From: Culicoidibacter larvae | GTDB taxonomy: Bacteria > Bacillota_I > Bacilli_A > Culicoidibacterales > Culicoidibacteraceae | DNA: 48,990 nucleotides | Assembly (NCBI RefSeq): GCF_005771635.1 | Contig: NZ_VBWP01000011.1 | Span: forward strand, 1 to 48,990 | Direction: 5' to 3' | Part shown: one piece after another, positions 25,711 through 36,344 of the stretch | Numbering within the stretch: position 1 is the stretch's first letter | How the letters are laid out: every line of letters starts with the position of its first letter | Translations under genes and position numbers: made by a program | The notes under the pieces: generated by a model | Told to the model about the DNA's origin: nothing | Seen by the model: only the letters and a program-made list of their open reading frames with translations | Databases searched by the model: none

Positions 25711-26031
25711 ATGATATACGAAATTCTAATGTATCAGTTGTATGAAAATCAAGGTTCTGACTTTCATGAAATTATGATTTCGGAAAGTTTGCCATTACAT
25801 AAACAGTGGAATATTGATGTAGTTTATGCTGCAAACTCTCTTGCAGATAGTGATAATTATATTTTGGTTAGGCGATTTGCTGATAGCTTTGCATACAAGC
25901 AAGTGTTATCAGATTTTTATGATTCAGCAGCGTGGCGAAGTGAAGTGCGAAATAAAATTGTAAGTCGTATTAAACTTTCAACTACAGTGGTATTGGATGA
26001 AACGGATTTTTTGAAACAAATGTGTGGTTGA
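25711..26031 (+). CDS. NIPSNAP-like/dimeric alpha-beta barrel protein
   Basis: A 106-aa small protein. MIYEILMYQLYENQGSDFHE, NIDVVYAANSLADSDNYILVRRF and SAAWRSEVRNKIVSRI follow the beta-alpha-beta-beta pattern of NIPSNAP and antibiotic-biosynthesis-monooxygenase-like proteins. GAGGTG (25700-25705) is 5 nt from the ATG and -10 TATAAT is at 25685-25690. Function unknown; relatives bind small hydrophobic compounds or take part in stress responses. Single gene, convergent with yjbR. Confidence 0.75.
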   Translation: MIYEILMYQLYENQGSDFHEIMISESLPLHKQWNIDVVYAANSLADSDNYILVRRFADSFAYKQVLSDFYDSAAWRSEVRNKIVSRIKLSTTVVLDETDFLKQMCG

Positions 26032-26032
26032 G

Positions 26033-26065
26033 AAAAAGCCGACCGCTTGAAGCAGTCGGCTTTTT
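26033..26065. terminator. Bidirectional terminator
   Basis: Arms AAAAAGCCGACCGCT (26033-26047) and AGCAGTCGGCTTTTT (26051-26065), one mismatch, A- and T-tracts on both sides. Confidence 0.85.
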
Positions 26066-26429
26066 ATTTTTCTCCTAAAATCTCAGTTTGGCGTTTTTTA
26101 GAAAGACTTGCAAGAATAAGCTGATACGCTTCATCTAGGCATTCTTTGATGAAGTCTTGGGAAATGTCACTTTCTAGCATAATCGTGTTCCAGTGCACTT
26201 TGTTCATGTAGTAACCGGGAATTACTTGGTCCGGATAAAGTTCACGGTAAGCAATGCCGTGTTCCGGCGAGAGTTTCAGGGTTAAGATATCATTACCGAC
26301 ATTATCCTGACCGTAGAAAGCAAACATTTTATTATCAATCATCAGTTTGTTTGCTTGCCACTCAGTTTGAAATTCTTCTTGTGCACCTGGTTTTTGTAAA
26401 CAGTAATCGCTAATCCATTGGTAGCTCAT
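26064..26429 (-). CDS. MmcQ/YjbR family DNA-binding protein
   Basis: A 121-aa YjbR-like protein with the CyaY-like fold. It begins MSYQWISDYCLQKPGAQEEFQTEWQ and contains KMFAFYGQ, TLKLSPEHGIAYRELYPDQVIPGYYMNKVHWNTIML, the typical block ending in the invariant HWNT-like segment. ATG 26429 is chosen because AAAGGAGTG precedes it by the usual distance; an upstream ATT would only add three residues. An extended -10 TGTTATACT lies upstream on the same strand. Its biological role is not established. Confidence 0.85.
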   Translation of the reverse strand: MSYQWISDYCLQKPGAQEEFQTEWQANKLMIDNKMFAFYGQDNVGNDILTLKLSPEHGIAYRELYPDQVIPGYYMNKVHWNTIMLESDISQDFIKECLDEAYQLILASLSKKRQTEILGEK

Positions 26430-26527
26430 CAAAATCACTCCTTTGTTACTTTTAGTATAACAGGTTGGTGGCAGTGGTTATTGTATAAAAGCGACAAAAA
26501 GGCGCAGGTTAATCCCGAGCGTTTTTC

Positions 26528-27793
26528 TTATTTTTTATCCCTCATCTGTTTACGCAGTTCAATATATTGTTGGTATTGGGCTGCGAGCGCTTTTTCATAT
26601 TTACCGGAGCGGTGTTCATCGAAGTTGATATATTCGGTACCGGCAAGTTCATTAGGAAGATATTGAGTTATCAGCCAAGAATCTTTGTCACCCCAGTTAT
26701 ATTGTTCTGATTTTGGTAAGTTAACCGGTTGTAATTTTATTGGATCCGGAACGTCGTAGACTTTGCCGGCATCCATGTCAGCTTTTACACGAGCAACTGC
26801 TTCGTAGGCAGTGCGTGATTTCGGGCTGAGCGCGAGGTCGACAACGGCGACTGAGAGTGGAATGATGGCTTCAGGGAAGCCAACGCGTTTGGCGACATCA
26901 ATGGCGCTAACCGTCCGTGCGGCGGCCTGGGGGTTGCCGAGGCCGACGTCTTCGTAAGCCATGACCAGCAGGCGGCGTTCGAGCGCTTCGAGGTCTTCGG
27001 TGATAGCGAAGCGGGCGAGCCAGTAGAGGGCGGCATTGACGTCGCTGCCGCGGATTGATTTTTGCATGGCTGAGAGCAAGTTGTAGAAGTTTTCACCGTT
27101 CTTATCGTAAAGGACGTTGGGACGGCCAACAAGTTCTTCAACCAGGTCGAGCGTTATTTGGTTATCGACACTTGCATAGCAGAGGGTTTCCAGCAGATTG
27201 AGCGCGGTGCGTAAGTCACCGTTAGCAAAACTGGCAATGCTATGGGCTGCGTCGTCTTGCAGGGTGATGTTAAGTTCAGCAAGTGCTTGGTCTTCCGCTA
27301 ATGTTTTATAGAGGAAGGGAACAATGTCGTCAACGTTAAGTTGGCGAAAGCCAAAGAGTTGGCAACGGCTACGGATAGCCGGATTTACCGAATGGAATGG
27401 ATTGACGGTTGTCATACCTATTACAATCAGCAATCCTGATTCCATGTGTGGCAAGAGCAGCTCTTGTTTATCTTTGTTGAGACGATGGATTTCGTCGATG
27501 ATAAAGAGCAGGTTGCCAGCAACTTCTGCTATCTTAATGGTGGAAACGATGTCGGCTTTGTTCATTGAAACCGCATTGAGAGCGACACTTTCGATAGCAA
27601 ACTTTTGTGCCAAAAGCCGGGCAAAGGTTGTCTTACCGGTGCCGGGCGGACCATATAATATCATTGAAAATAGCCGGTCTTGTTCAATCAACCGGCGAAG
27701 TGGCTTATTTGGTGCCAATAAATGTTTTTGGCCAACAATATCATCTAATGTTTGTGGGCGCATTCTGGCAGCAAGGGGAGCAGAGATTTCCAT
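26528..27793 (-). CDS. rarA: Replication-associated recombination protein A (AAA+ ATPase)
   Basis: A 421-aa RarA/MgsA protein of full length, acting at stalled forks with SSB and the clamp-loader-like AAA+ machinery. It opens with PLAARMRPQTLDDIVGQKHLL. Walker A is YGPPGTGKTTFARLLA (about residues 49-64), Walker B LLFIIDEIHRLN (about 95-106) and sensor 1 VIGMTTVNPFHSVNPAIRSRC with the Arg finger. The tetramerisation region has KSIRGSDVNAALYWLARF and EDVGLGNPQAA. RBS GGAGG is 8 nt from the ATG. Promoter on the minus strand: TTGTCG, 17 nt, TATAAT (complement of 27830-27835). Confidence 0.96.
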   Translation of the reverse strand: MEISAPLAARMRPQTLDDIVGQKHLLAPNKPLRRLIEQDRLFSMILYGPPGTGKTTFARLLAQKFAIESVALNAVSMNKADIVSTIKIAEVAGNLLFIIDEIHRLNKDKQELLLPHMESGLLIVIGMTTVNPFHSVNPAIRSRCQLFGFRQLNVDDIVPFLYKTLAEDQALAELNITLQDDAAHSIASFANGDLRTALNLLETLCYASVDNQITLDLVEELVGRPNVLYDKNGENFYNLLSAMQKSIRGSDVNAALYWLARFAITEDLEALERRLLVMAYEDVGLGNPQAAARTVSAIDVAKRVGFPEAIIPLSVAVVDLALSPKSRTAYEAVARVKADMDAGKVYDVPDPIKLQPVNLPKSEQYNWGDKDSWLITQYLPNELAGTEYINFDEHRSGKYEKALAAQYQQYIELRKQMRDKK

Positions 27794-27829
27794 TGCTCGT
27801 GCCTCCTATTCAGCTTTGTATATAAGTAT

Positions 27830-27858
27830 ATTATAATGCATCTTATGCGAAACGACAA
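27830..27858 (-). promoter_or_regulatory. rarA promoter with symmetrical -10
   Basis: Minus strand: TTGTCG (27853-27858 complement), 17-nt spacer, TATAAT (27830-27835 complement). The -10 region ATTATAAT (27830-27837) is palindromic and also reads TATAAT on the plus strand at 27832-27837. Confidence 0.55.
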
Positions 27859-27894
27859 TAAGTGGGCAGTTTTTCTTGTTTTAGTGAATTTTTT

Positions 27895-27930
27895 GAAAAA
27901 GAGGATGGCTTGGCTATCCTCTTTTTCTGA
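27895..27930 (+). terminator. Terminator-like hairpin between rarA and mnmA
   Basis: Fifteen-bp arms (GAAAAAGAGGATGGC, 27895-27909, with GCTATCCTCTTTTTC, 27913-27927; one G-U pair) and a 3-nt loop. Flanking genes are divergent, so no known transcript ends here. It is A-rich on the left and T-rich on the right. Confidence 0.6.
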
Positions 27931-27979
27931 GCTTTTTTCCGTCAAATTAAGACATTTGCAAGGGTTTTTGATATAATAG

Positions 27980-29131
<1,152 letters not shown>

Positions 29132-29149
29132 TTTTTTTGATTGAAAGTA

Positions 29150-29190
29150 GGTAGAGAGGCGCGTTAGGCGCGACTCTCTACCAAAAATTT
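29150..29190 (+). terminator. Terminator-like hairpin after mnmA
   Basis: Arms GGTAGAGAGGCGCG (29150-29163) and CGCGACTCTCTACC (29169-29182) with one mismatch, then AAAAATTTCC. Weak U-tract. Confidence 0.5.
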
Positions 29191-29207
29191 CCTCGAAAGG
29201 TGCGAAT

Positions 29208-31595
29208 ATGGAAGAAGCTTTGTTTGTTAAGGGCATGTATTTGCAAACTATTTTCTTTAATGAGAGCAATAGTTATCATGTCGGGCGTATTCAGATTCTT
29301 GAGACCAATCAACCTGAGTTCGTTGACAAAATTGGCACATCACTGATGGTGGTGGGCTTTTTTCCTATTTTAGCCGAGGATGAGGAGTATCGTTTTTTTG
29401 GTACGGTTGTGACGCATGAGAAGTATGGGATGCAGTATCAGGTGACTTCTTATCAGAGCGAGCTGCCGGAAGGGCGAGCGGGGGTTATTTCGTATTTGTC
29501 GAGTGGGTTGTTCCGCGGTATTGGTGAGAAGACTGCGACTGCTATTGCCGATCATTTAGGTGACGAGGCGATTGAGAAAATTATTGATAGTGCTGAGGTG
29601 CTTTATGATTTACCGATAGGTCGTTGGAACCGTGATAAGGCTCATGAACTGCATGATCAGTTACGTGAACATCATGGTTTGGAGAAGGTACTGGCTTATT
29701 TGACGAGCCATGGTTTTACCACTAAGATGGCAATGAAGATTTATAATCAGTATCATGAAGCGACTTTTGATAAGATTAATGAGAATCCATATCAGATTGC
29801 TTCTGATGTCGATGGTATTGGTTTTGCTAAGGTGGATGCTTTTGCTCAGACAATTGGTTTTGATAAACATCATCCTAAGCGGATTGAGCAAGCAATTTTA
29901 TATGTAATTTCACGGCATTGTATGCAGAACGGTGATACTTGCATAAATGGTGAGCAGATTTTTGATTTGTTGTATAAGCAGTTAAATATTGATGTGAGCC
30001 GAAGTGAGATTTTGGCACAGATTGAAGCGTTGGTAGAAAGCGGGAAAGTTATTCGGATTGCCGATTTATTGACGCTGCCGATTTTCTTTTATGCTGAGGT
30101 TGGCATTGAACGCCAAATTAGTTATTATCAGCAGGCGAGTACGTTGGAAGCAGTTAGTGACTTGCAGTTCAGTAAGATACGGAAGCGCACAGAAAAGGCG
30201 TTTGGTATTGTCTATGCTGATTTGCAGGTTGAAGCAATGCGGATGGCACTTGAGAATCCGGTTTGCATTTTAACCGGCGGTCCGGGTACCGGAAAGACGA
30301 CGGTTATTCGCGGTATTTTAAATGCCTTGTTTCATATCTATCATTTGGATGCGGATGAGATTGCTGAGGCTGGTGAGAAGGCTGAAATTCAGTTGCTGGC
30401 ACCAACCGGACGGGCTGCCAAACGGATGAGTGAATCGACCGGCTTTCATGCCCAGACGATTCACCGCTTTTTGAAATGGGATAAACATGAGGATCGTTTT
30501 TTTCATAATGATGAGAATCCGATTGAGGATGTAAACATGATTATTGTTGATGAGAGTTCAATGATGGATGTTTGGTTGATGAATGCTTTGTTGCGTTCAT
30601 TGCCAAATTTGCAGCATTTGATTTTGGTTGGCGATGCTGATCAGTTACCTTCGGTGCAGCCGGGGAATGTGTTGTATGATTTGTTGCAGATTGATTCAAT
30701 TCCTAAGGTGTCGCTGAATATGGTTTTCCGTCAGGCAAAGGAATCAACGATTATTAATATTGCTCATCATATTCGTACCGGTACAATTGATGGTGAGTTA
30801 TTTGAGAAGAAGCATGATTATTCATTTATTCCAACGAATACAATGACAACTTCTAAAGCAATCGCCAAGATCTGCGAGAATGCTTTGAGCAAGGGGTATC
30901 GTGAGACCGATATTCAGGTATTGGCGCCTATGTATAAGGGATCGGCAGGGATTAATCAGTTGAATGCTGATTTGCAGGAAGTGTTTAATCCGGCAGATGA
31001 TGAAAAGAATGAGGCGGTCATTTACCAAGTGACCTATCGTGAGCGCGATAAAGTGTTGCAGTTGAAGAATATGCCAGATGTCAATGTTTTTAATGGTGAT
31101 ATCGGAACGATTTACCGAATTGAGCATACAGTTGATGAATTCGGTGTGGAGTCAGCGACGTTTGAAATCCATTTTGATGAGAATGTTGTCTTATACTCGC
31201 AGTCAGATATGGATATGATTCAGTTAGCATATTGCATTTCAATTCATAAGTCGCAAGGTAGCGAGTTTCCGATTGTGATTGTGCCGGTATTACAGAGCTA
31301 TTCAATTATGTTATATCGCAAGTTGATTTATACAGCGATTACCAGAGCGAAGCAGTCTTTGATTGTTTGCGGTGAAATGGATGCTTATAAACTGGCAATT
31401 AATCGCGATTCTACACATAAGCGGCAGACTTTATTACAGGATATGTTTAAGAGCAGTGAGGCAGCAACGGACGAGGGTAAGAGTCTTGTTGGTGCGCCAA
31501 TTGTTGATGAAGATATTCCATTTGATTCGATTGGTGAGATGGGTATGGAAAATGTCACACCGTATGATTTTCTGGAAGGTGATATTTCATGGTAG
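29208..31595 (+). CDS. recD2: ATP-dependent RecD2-like DNA helicase
   Basis: A 795-aa superfamily 1B 5'-3' helicase of the RecD2 type, found in bacteria that use AddAB rather than RecBCD. An N-terminal OB/HhH region (about 1-210, containing YLSSGLFRGIGEKTATAIADHLG and NPYQIASDVDGIGFAKVDAFA) is followed by motif I GGPGTGKTTVIRGIL (about residues 358-372), motif II MIIVDESSMMD, motif III ILVGDADQLPSVQPG, and the C-terminal AYCISIHKSQGSEFP and YTAITRAKQSLIVCG. The start ATG has AAAGGTG upstream. It overlaps alkD by 7 nt, so the two are translationally coupled. Confidence 0.95.
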   Translation: MEEALFVKGMYLQTIFFNESNSYHVGRIQILETNQPEFVDKIGTSLMVVGFFPILAEDEEYRFFGTVVTHEKYGMQYQVTSYQSELPEGRAGVISYLSSGLFRGIGEKTATAIADHLGDEAIEKIIDSAEVLYDLPIGRWNRDKAHELHDQLREHHGLEKVLAYLTSHGFTTKMAMKIYNQYHEATFDKINENPYQIASDVDGIGFAKVDAFAQTIGFDKHHPKRIEQAILYVISRHCMQNGDTCINGEQIFDLLYKQLNIDVSRSEILAQIEALVESGKVIRIADLLTLPIFFYAEVGIERQISYYQQASTLEAVSDLQFSKIRKRTEKAFGIVYADLQVEAMRMALENPVCILTGGPGTGKTTVIRGILNALFHIYHLDADEIAEAGEKAEIQLLAPTGRAAKRMSESTGFHAQTIHRFLKWDKHEDRFFHNDENPIEDVNMIIVDESSMMDVWLMNALLRSLPNLQHLILVGDADQLPSVQPGNVLYDLLQIDSIPKVSLNMVFRQAKESTIINIAHHIRTGTIDGELFEKKHDYSFIPTNTMTTSKAIAKICENALSKGYRETDIQVLAPMYKGSAGINQLNADLQEVFNPADDEKNEAVIYQVTYRERDKVLQLKNMPDVNVFNGDIGTIYRIEHTVDEFGVESATFEIHFDENVVLYSQSDMDMIQLAYCISIHKSQGSEFPIVIVPVLQSYSIMLYRKLIYTAITRAKQSLIVCGEMDAYKLAINRDSTHKRQTLLQDMFKSSEAATDEGKSLVGAPIVDEDIPFDSIGEMGMENVTPYDFLEGDISW

Positions 31596-32266
31596 AGGAT
31601 ATTAAAAGCAGTTTTTATGCAGCTTCCAATCAAGCACAGGCGACGGCGATGGAAGATTATTTGCGAAATCTGTTTCCTTTTTTAGGAATCGCGGCGCCAT
31701 TGCGCAAGCAATTGCAAAAGCCGTTTATTACTGCTGCAAAGCAGTTGGATATAGAAGCACTAAAGCAAGTTATCACCGAGTTGTATGTATTGCCGGAGCG
31801 AGAGTTTCAGTATGCTGCGATTGATATTGCGGTTGCTAACACAAAGCGCTTTTCTTATAATGATATTGTCTGGCTGTATCAGTTTATTGATGACAAGCCT
31901 TGGTGGGAAAGTGTTGATTCATTGCGGAAGGTTTTTGAAGTTTGGTGTTTGAATAATTATGAATTATTTCCGCAAGTTATGTCCGACCTATCAACAAGCG
32001 CTTCATTTTGGCGCCGCCGGGTAGCAATTACAATGCAGTTGAAGTATAAGGATAAGCTTGATACTGAGTGGTTGACTCAGGTGATATTGGCTGATCGTTT
32101 AACTGAAGAGTTTTTTATTCAGAAGGCAATTGGATGGTCGTTACGGGAGTATAGCAAAGTTAATAGCCCTTGGGTTATTGATTTTGTGGCTAGTAACCAG
32201 TTATCGCCTTTGGCGTCACGGGAAGCTTTTAAAATAATTAATAAGAGGAGCAAGATAAATGATTAG
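31589..32266 (+). CDS. DNA alkylation repair protein (AlkD-like)
   Basis: A 225-aa HEAT-like repeat DNA glycosylase family protein. FPFLGIAAPLRKQLQKPF (about residues 30-47), ELYVLPEREFQYAAIDIAV, WWESVDSLRKVF (the WWD-like region around residue 108), FWRRRVAITMQLKYK and FFIQKAIGWSLREYSK match AlkD-type enzymes removing N3- and N7-alkylpurines. AlkD normally has a catalytic Asp in a WD pair; here the local sequence is KPWWESVDSL, so Glu or the nearby Asp may serve. The start overlaps recD2 by 7 nt and the end overlaps the next gene by 8 nt. Confidence 0.9.
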   Translation: MVEDIKSSFYAASNQAQATAMEDYLRNLFPFLGIAAPLRKQLQKPFITAAKQLDIEALKQVITELYVLPEREFQYAAIDIAVANTKRFSYNDIVWLYQFIDDKPWWESVDSLRKVFEVWCLNNYELFPQVMSDLSTSASFWRRRVAITMQLKYKDKLDTEWLTQVILADRLTEEFFIQKAIGWSLREYSKVNSPWVIDFVASNQLSPLASREAFKIINKRSKIND

Positions 32267-32936
32267 TTTGGCCTACGGCTATTGTGATATGGATTTTGGT
32301 ATTGTGCTTTTAGATCGCGGCGATGGTACCGGTTCAAAATATACATTTGGTTCAAAAGAGGAAATGCATACCGCTATGGAGCAGGGCGGCTGGTTGAAAA
32401 CAGCTAGTAAGCCTTTGATTATTGGTTTAATTGTTGTGATTGCAATTTTTGTGTTGTTGCATGTTCTTGAAAGTTTGAGTATTAATGATATAAACACTGC
32501 ATGGTTGAACCGGGTTTATGTGAATAATATTGTTGCGGTTATCATTATTATTGTATCGTTGATTATTGGCATTACTATTGCTTCAATTGCCATCCATATT
32601 TCTTTGAATCATCATCGCCAGTTGGTTGATATGCTTGATAACAGTAATTCAAATCGGTATGATTTTAAGATTGATCGTGATTTGAAAAATATTGTAACTA
32701 TTAAAAAACATCGTTCTAATCAGTGGTTTACTTGGATTGGTTTATTTTTAGCATTAGCATTCGTTGTTTTTTTGCTGGCAGTTATTTTATTCTATACCAC
32801 TGAATATTCGGTTGGCGGCATGATTGTATTCAGTTTGTTCAGCAATATTTTGGTGGTTTCATTTATGATGGTTTTGTATTATACCAGATATAAGATGCGA
32901 AATTATCATTTGCAGACACCGACGATGTGGAAATAG
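32259..32936 (+). CDS. Four-helix membrane protein of unknown function
   Basis: A 225-aa protein with a soluble N-terminus of about 48 residues. Four hydrophobic segments lie at about 50-72, 90-115, 162-186 and 190-212, with a basic loop between helices 2 and 3 (HHRQLVDMLDNSNSNRYDFKIDRDLKN). No family was recognised. RBS GAGGAG (32245-32250) is 8 nt from the ATG, and it overlaps alkD by 8 nt. It is the last gene of a three-gene operon with two DNA repair genes, but nothing in it suggests repair. Confidence 0.7.
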   Translation: MISLAYGYCDMDFGIVLLDRGDGTGSKYTFGSKEEMHTAMEQGGWLKTASKPLIIGLIVVIAIFVLLHVLESLSINDINTAWLNRVYVNNIVAVIIIIVSLIIGITIASIAIHISLNHHRQLVDMLDNSNSNRYDFKIDRDLKNIVTIKKHRSNQWFTWIGLFLALAFVVFLLAVILFYTTEYSVGGMIVFSLFSNILVVSFMMVLYYTRYKMRNYHLQTPTMWK

Positions 32937-32937
32937 G

Positions 32938-32968
32938 AAAAAGCAATCTCCTCGGAGATTGCTTTTTT
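32938..32968 (+). terminator. recD2 operon terminator
   Basis: Arms AAAAAGCAATCTCC (32938-32951) and GGAGATTGCTTTTT (32954-32967), then T. Confidence 0.9.
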
Positions 32969-33050
32969 AATGGATTTATTTTAATGCATTTTAGTATGTG
33001 AAATAGTGCATTGTTGATACAATATGAAGTGGAAAAGGGGTTGTTGAAAC

Positions 33051-34073
33051 ATGTACGCACATTTTAAGAAAATAATTAGTGAGGTTCATCAGGGAAATCC
33101 GGTGATTTTAAGAAGTGCAACCGAACAATACACTTTATATGCAGCAGAGCATATTAATAAAATTGCTATTGCTGATACTAGCAGCAAAATATATGTGGTT
33201 ATTGGCACTGAACAACAAAAATTAACTGATGAGCAATCGGAACATTTAGAGCGGATACTTACTGCAATTGACGAGACTAAACGTGGAAGCGAAGGACTAT
33301 TGTTAGCGAAAGCAAATGCGGGAATTAAAGACTTTCAACTGCCGGAAGCGGCAATTACTTTATGTGAGTTAGCTGACTTTGATCAAATTGCACTTTTGAT
33401 TGCTGATCCGGTTATTGACGCTGATATACCACAGGTCAGTTTAGAAGAAGTTGTAAATTATCAAAAGACAACAAAACAACTGGTTCATGCTGAAGTAAAA
33501 ACTCAACTGCCAACCCAGTATGGAACTTTTGATATTATTGCTTATAGTGATGAAATTGAGGGTAAAGAATATGTTGCATTGGTGAAGGGCGATGTTAGTG
33601 GCGGCGAAAATGTTATGGTGCGGTTACACTCTGAGTGTTTGACTGGTGATATATTTGGTTCAAAACGTTGTGATTGCGGTGAGCAACTGCATCGCTCGCT
33701 TGAAGAAATTGAAGCGAACGGCAATGGCGTGCTGCTTTATTTACGTCAAGAAGGGCGTGGCATCGGTCTGGTAAATAAGCTAAAAGCTTATAATTTACAG
33801 CAACAAGGGTTTGATACCGTGGAGGCAAATCATAAACTTGGATTTGCTGATGATTTACGCGATTATGCCGTGGCTGCCCAAATTATTCGTGACTTAAAAA
33901 TCAAATCGGTAGCATTGTTGACTAATAATCCAAGCAAAATTGAAGGGTTACAAAAGTATGGTATTCAAGTGAATGGCAGAGCTGAAATTGAGATTCATGC
34001 TAATGAACAGAATATTCGCTATTTAAAAACTAAGAAAGAAAAAATGGGTCATTTGTTGAAACAAGTGTTCTAA
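33051..34073 (+). CDS. ribA: GTP cyclohydrolase II with a decayed RibB-like N-terminal domain
   Basis: A 340-aa protein. Residues about 150-340 are a complete GTP cyclohydrolase II: zinc ligands C196, C207 and C209 in SECLTGDIFGSKRCDCG, the catalytic RQEGRGIGL (232-240), VEANHKLGFADDLRDY, LLTNNPSKIEGL and the end LKTKKEKMGHLL. The first 150 residues align loosely with the end of DHBP synthase (PEAAITLCELADFDQIALLIAD, then VSLEEVVNYQKTTKQLVHAE), but the DDxDREnEGD and GHTEA catalytic motifs are absent and the domain is short. No other riboflavin gene is nearby. An extended -10 TGATACAAT lies at 33015-33023. Confidence 0.9.
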   Translation: MYAHFKKIISEVHQGNPVILRSATEQYTLYAAEHINKIAIADTSSKIYVVIGTEQQKLTDEQSEHLERILTAIDETKRGSEGLLLAKANAGIKDFQLPEAAITLCELADFDQIALLIADPVIDADIPQVSLEEVVNYQKTTKQLVHAEVKTQLPTQYGTFDIIAYSDEIEGKEYVALVKGDVSGGENVMVRLHSECLTGDIFGSKRCDCGEQLHRSLEEIEANGNGVLLYLRQEGRGIGLVNKLKAYNLQQQGFDTVEANHKLGFADDLRDYAVAAQIIRDLKIKSVALLTNNPSKIEGLQKYGIQVNGRAEIEIHANEQNIRYLKTKKEKMGHLLKQVF

Positions 34074-34075
34074 GC

Positions 34076-34106
34076 AAAAGTCCGGGAGCTTGCTCCCGGG
34101 CTTTTT
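34076..34106 (+). terminator. ribA terminator
   Basis: Arms AAAAGTCCGGGAGC (34076-34089) and GCTCCCGGGCTTTT (34092-34105) with one G-U pair. Confidence 0.85.
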
Positions 34107-34198
34107 ATCTTTCACATGAAAAAGTTTGCAGAATCAGAAATTTTTGTCAGGTATGGCTATGATATAATGAAAGCAGAATTGAAACGAGGAGTTGTTAG

Positions 34199-35635
<1,437 letters not shown>

Positions 35636-35652
35636 TTTTTTAGAGAAGTTTG

Positions 35653-35684
35653 AAAACCCGGGGCGCTCAGGTGCCCCGGGTTTT
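35653..35684 (+). terminator. GH1 gene terminator
   Basis: Arms AAAACCCGGGGCGC (35653-35666) and GTGCCCCGGGTTTT (35671-35684), one G-U pair. Confidence 0.9.
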
Positions 35685-35741
35685 GTCGTTTTTAGTAAAA
35701 GAATCAATGGTAAAATAAATATCAGATAGGAGTGGAGTTTG

Positions 35742-36311
35742 ATGAAGCAAAATTTTAAGACAGCGAAGTTTTATCCGGGGTATCCGGTTTTTGTGATTGG
35801 TTATTGCGATGATGAGGGCAATGAGCAGCTTTCCACAAGCACTTCTTCCTATACTTTGGGAGATATGGTGATGTTTGGTGTTGGTAAGGGCAGTGCACTG
35901 GCGGCACAAGTGAAGCCGGGCAAAACTGTTACGCTCAATTATTTGAGCCGGGAACAGCTGGCTATTGCTGAGCGTGGCGGTTTCTTTTCGGCGCTTTCAA
36001 AAGCAGATAAGGCCGAGCAGAGCGGCGCAACTTTTGTGGCTAGTGAAGATAATCTGGCGCCATATGTTGATGAGGCTGATTTAATTTTCGTGTGTGTGAT
36101 TGATGATGTCAGTGATGATGGCACCTACCTGCATGTACATGCTAAAATTGAGGCGCGACTTTGTACGCCTCAGCTTCTGGATGATAATGGTAACTTTATT
36201 TATGAAAAACTGGATGTAGTTTTGTATGAAGGGGATGCGAAGCGGCGGGTATATCGCTTTTTGGAACCGGATTATGTGCCAGGTGGTTCGTATTTGTCTA
36301 AGAAGAAATAG
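35742..36311 (+). CDS. Flavin reductase-like (FMN-binding split barrel) protein
   Basis: A 189-aa protein. FYPGYPVFVIGYCDDEGNEQLSTSTSSYTLGDM (about residues 11-43), ALAAQVKPGKTVTLNYLSREQL and a later segment on LLDDNGNFIYEKLDVVLYEGDAKRRVYRFL follow the order of flavin-reductase-like split-barrel proteins, which bind FMN. ATG 35742 is used; the TTG three nt upstream is less likely, and a double GGAG precedes it. Partner enzyme unknown. Monocistronic and convergent with the alcohol dehydrogenase gene. Confidence 0.8.
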   Translation: MKQNFKTAKFYPGYPVFVIGYCDDEGNEQLSTSTSSYTLGDMVMFGVGKGSALAAQVKPGKTVTLNYLSREQLAIAERGGFFSALSKADKAEQSGATFVASEDNLAPYVDEADLIFVCVIDDVSDDGTYLHVHAKIEARLCTPQLLDDNGNFIYEKLDVVLYEGDAKRRVYRFLEPDYVPGGSYLSKKK

Positions 36312-36344
36312 AAAAACCGGAGCGCTTGGCGCTCCGGTTTTTTT
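36312..36344. terminator. Bidirectional terminator
   Basis: Arms AAAAACCGGAGCGC (36312-36325) and GCGCTCCGGTTTTT (36329-36342) with A- and T-tracts. The right arm reaches the stop codon of the convergent gene. Confidence 0.9.

Noticed and set aside
26490-26527. rarA terminator
   Set aside because: The region downstream of rarA is T-rich on the minus strand, but I could not draw a convincing stem.
27324-27836. 170-aa ORF on the plus strand opposite rarA
   Set aside because: It lies fully antisense to the well-supported rarA gene, has no RBS and no recognisable protein features.
27752-27976. 74-aa ORF spanning the rarA/mnmA divergent region
   Set aside because: No Shine-Dalgarno at any start, it overlaps the rarA start and runs through a hairpin.
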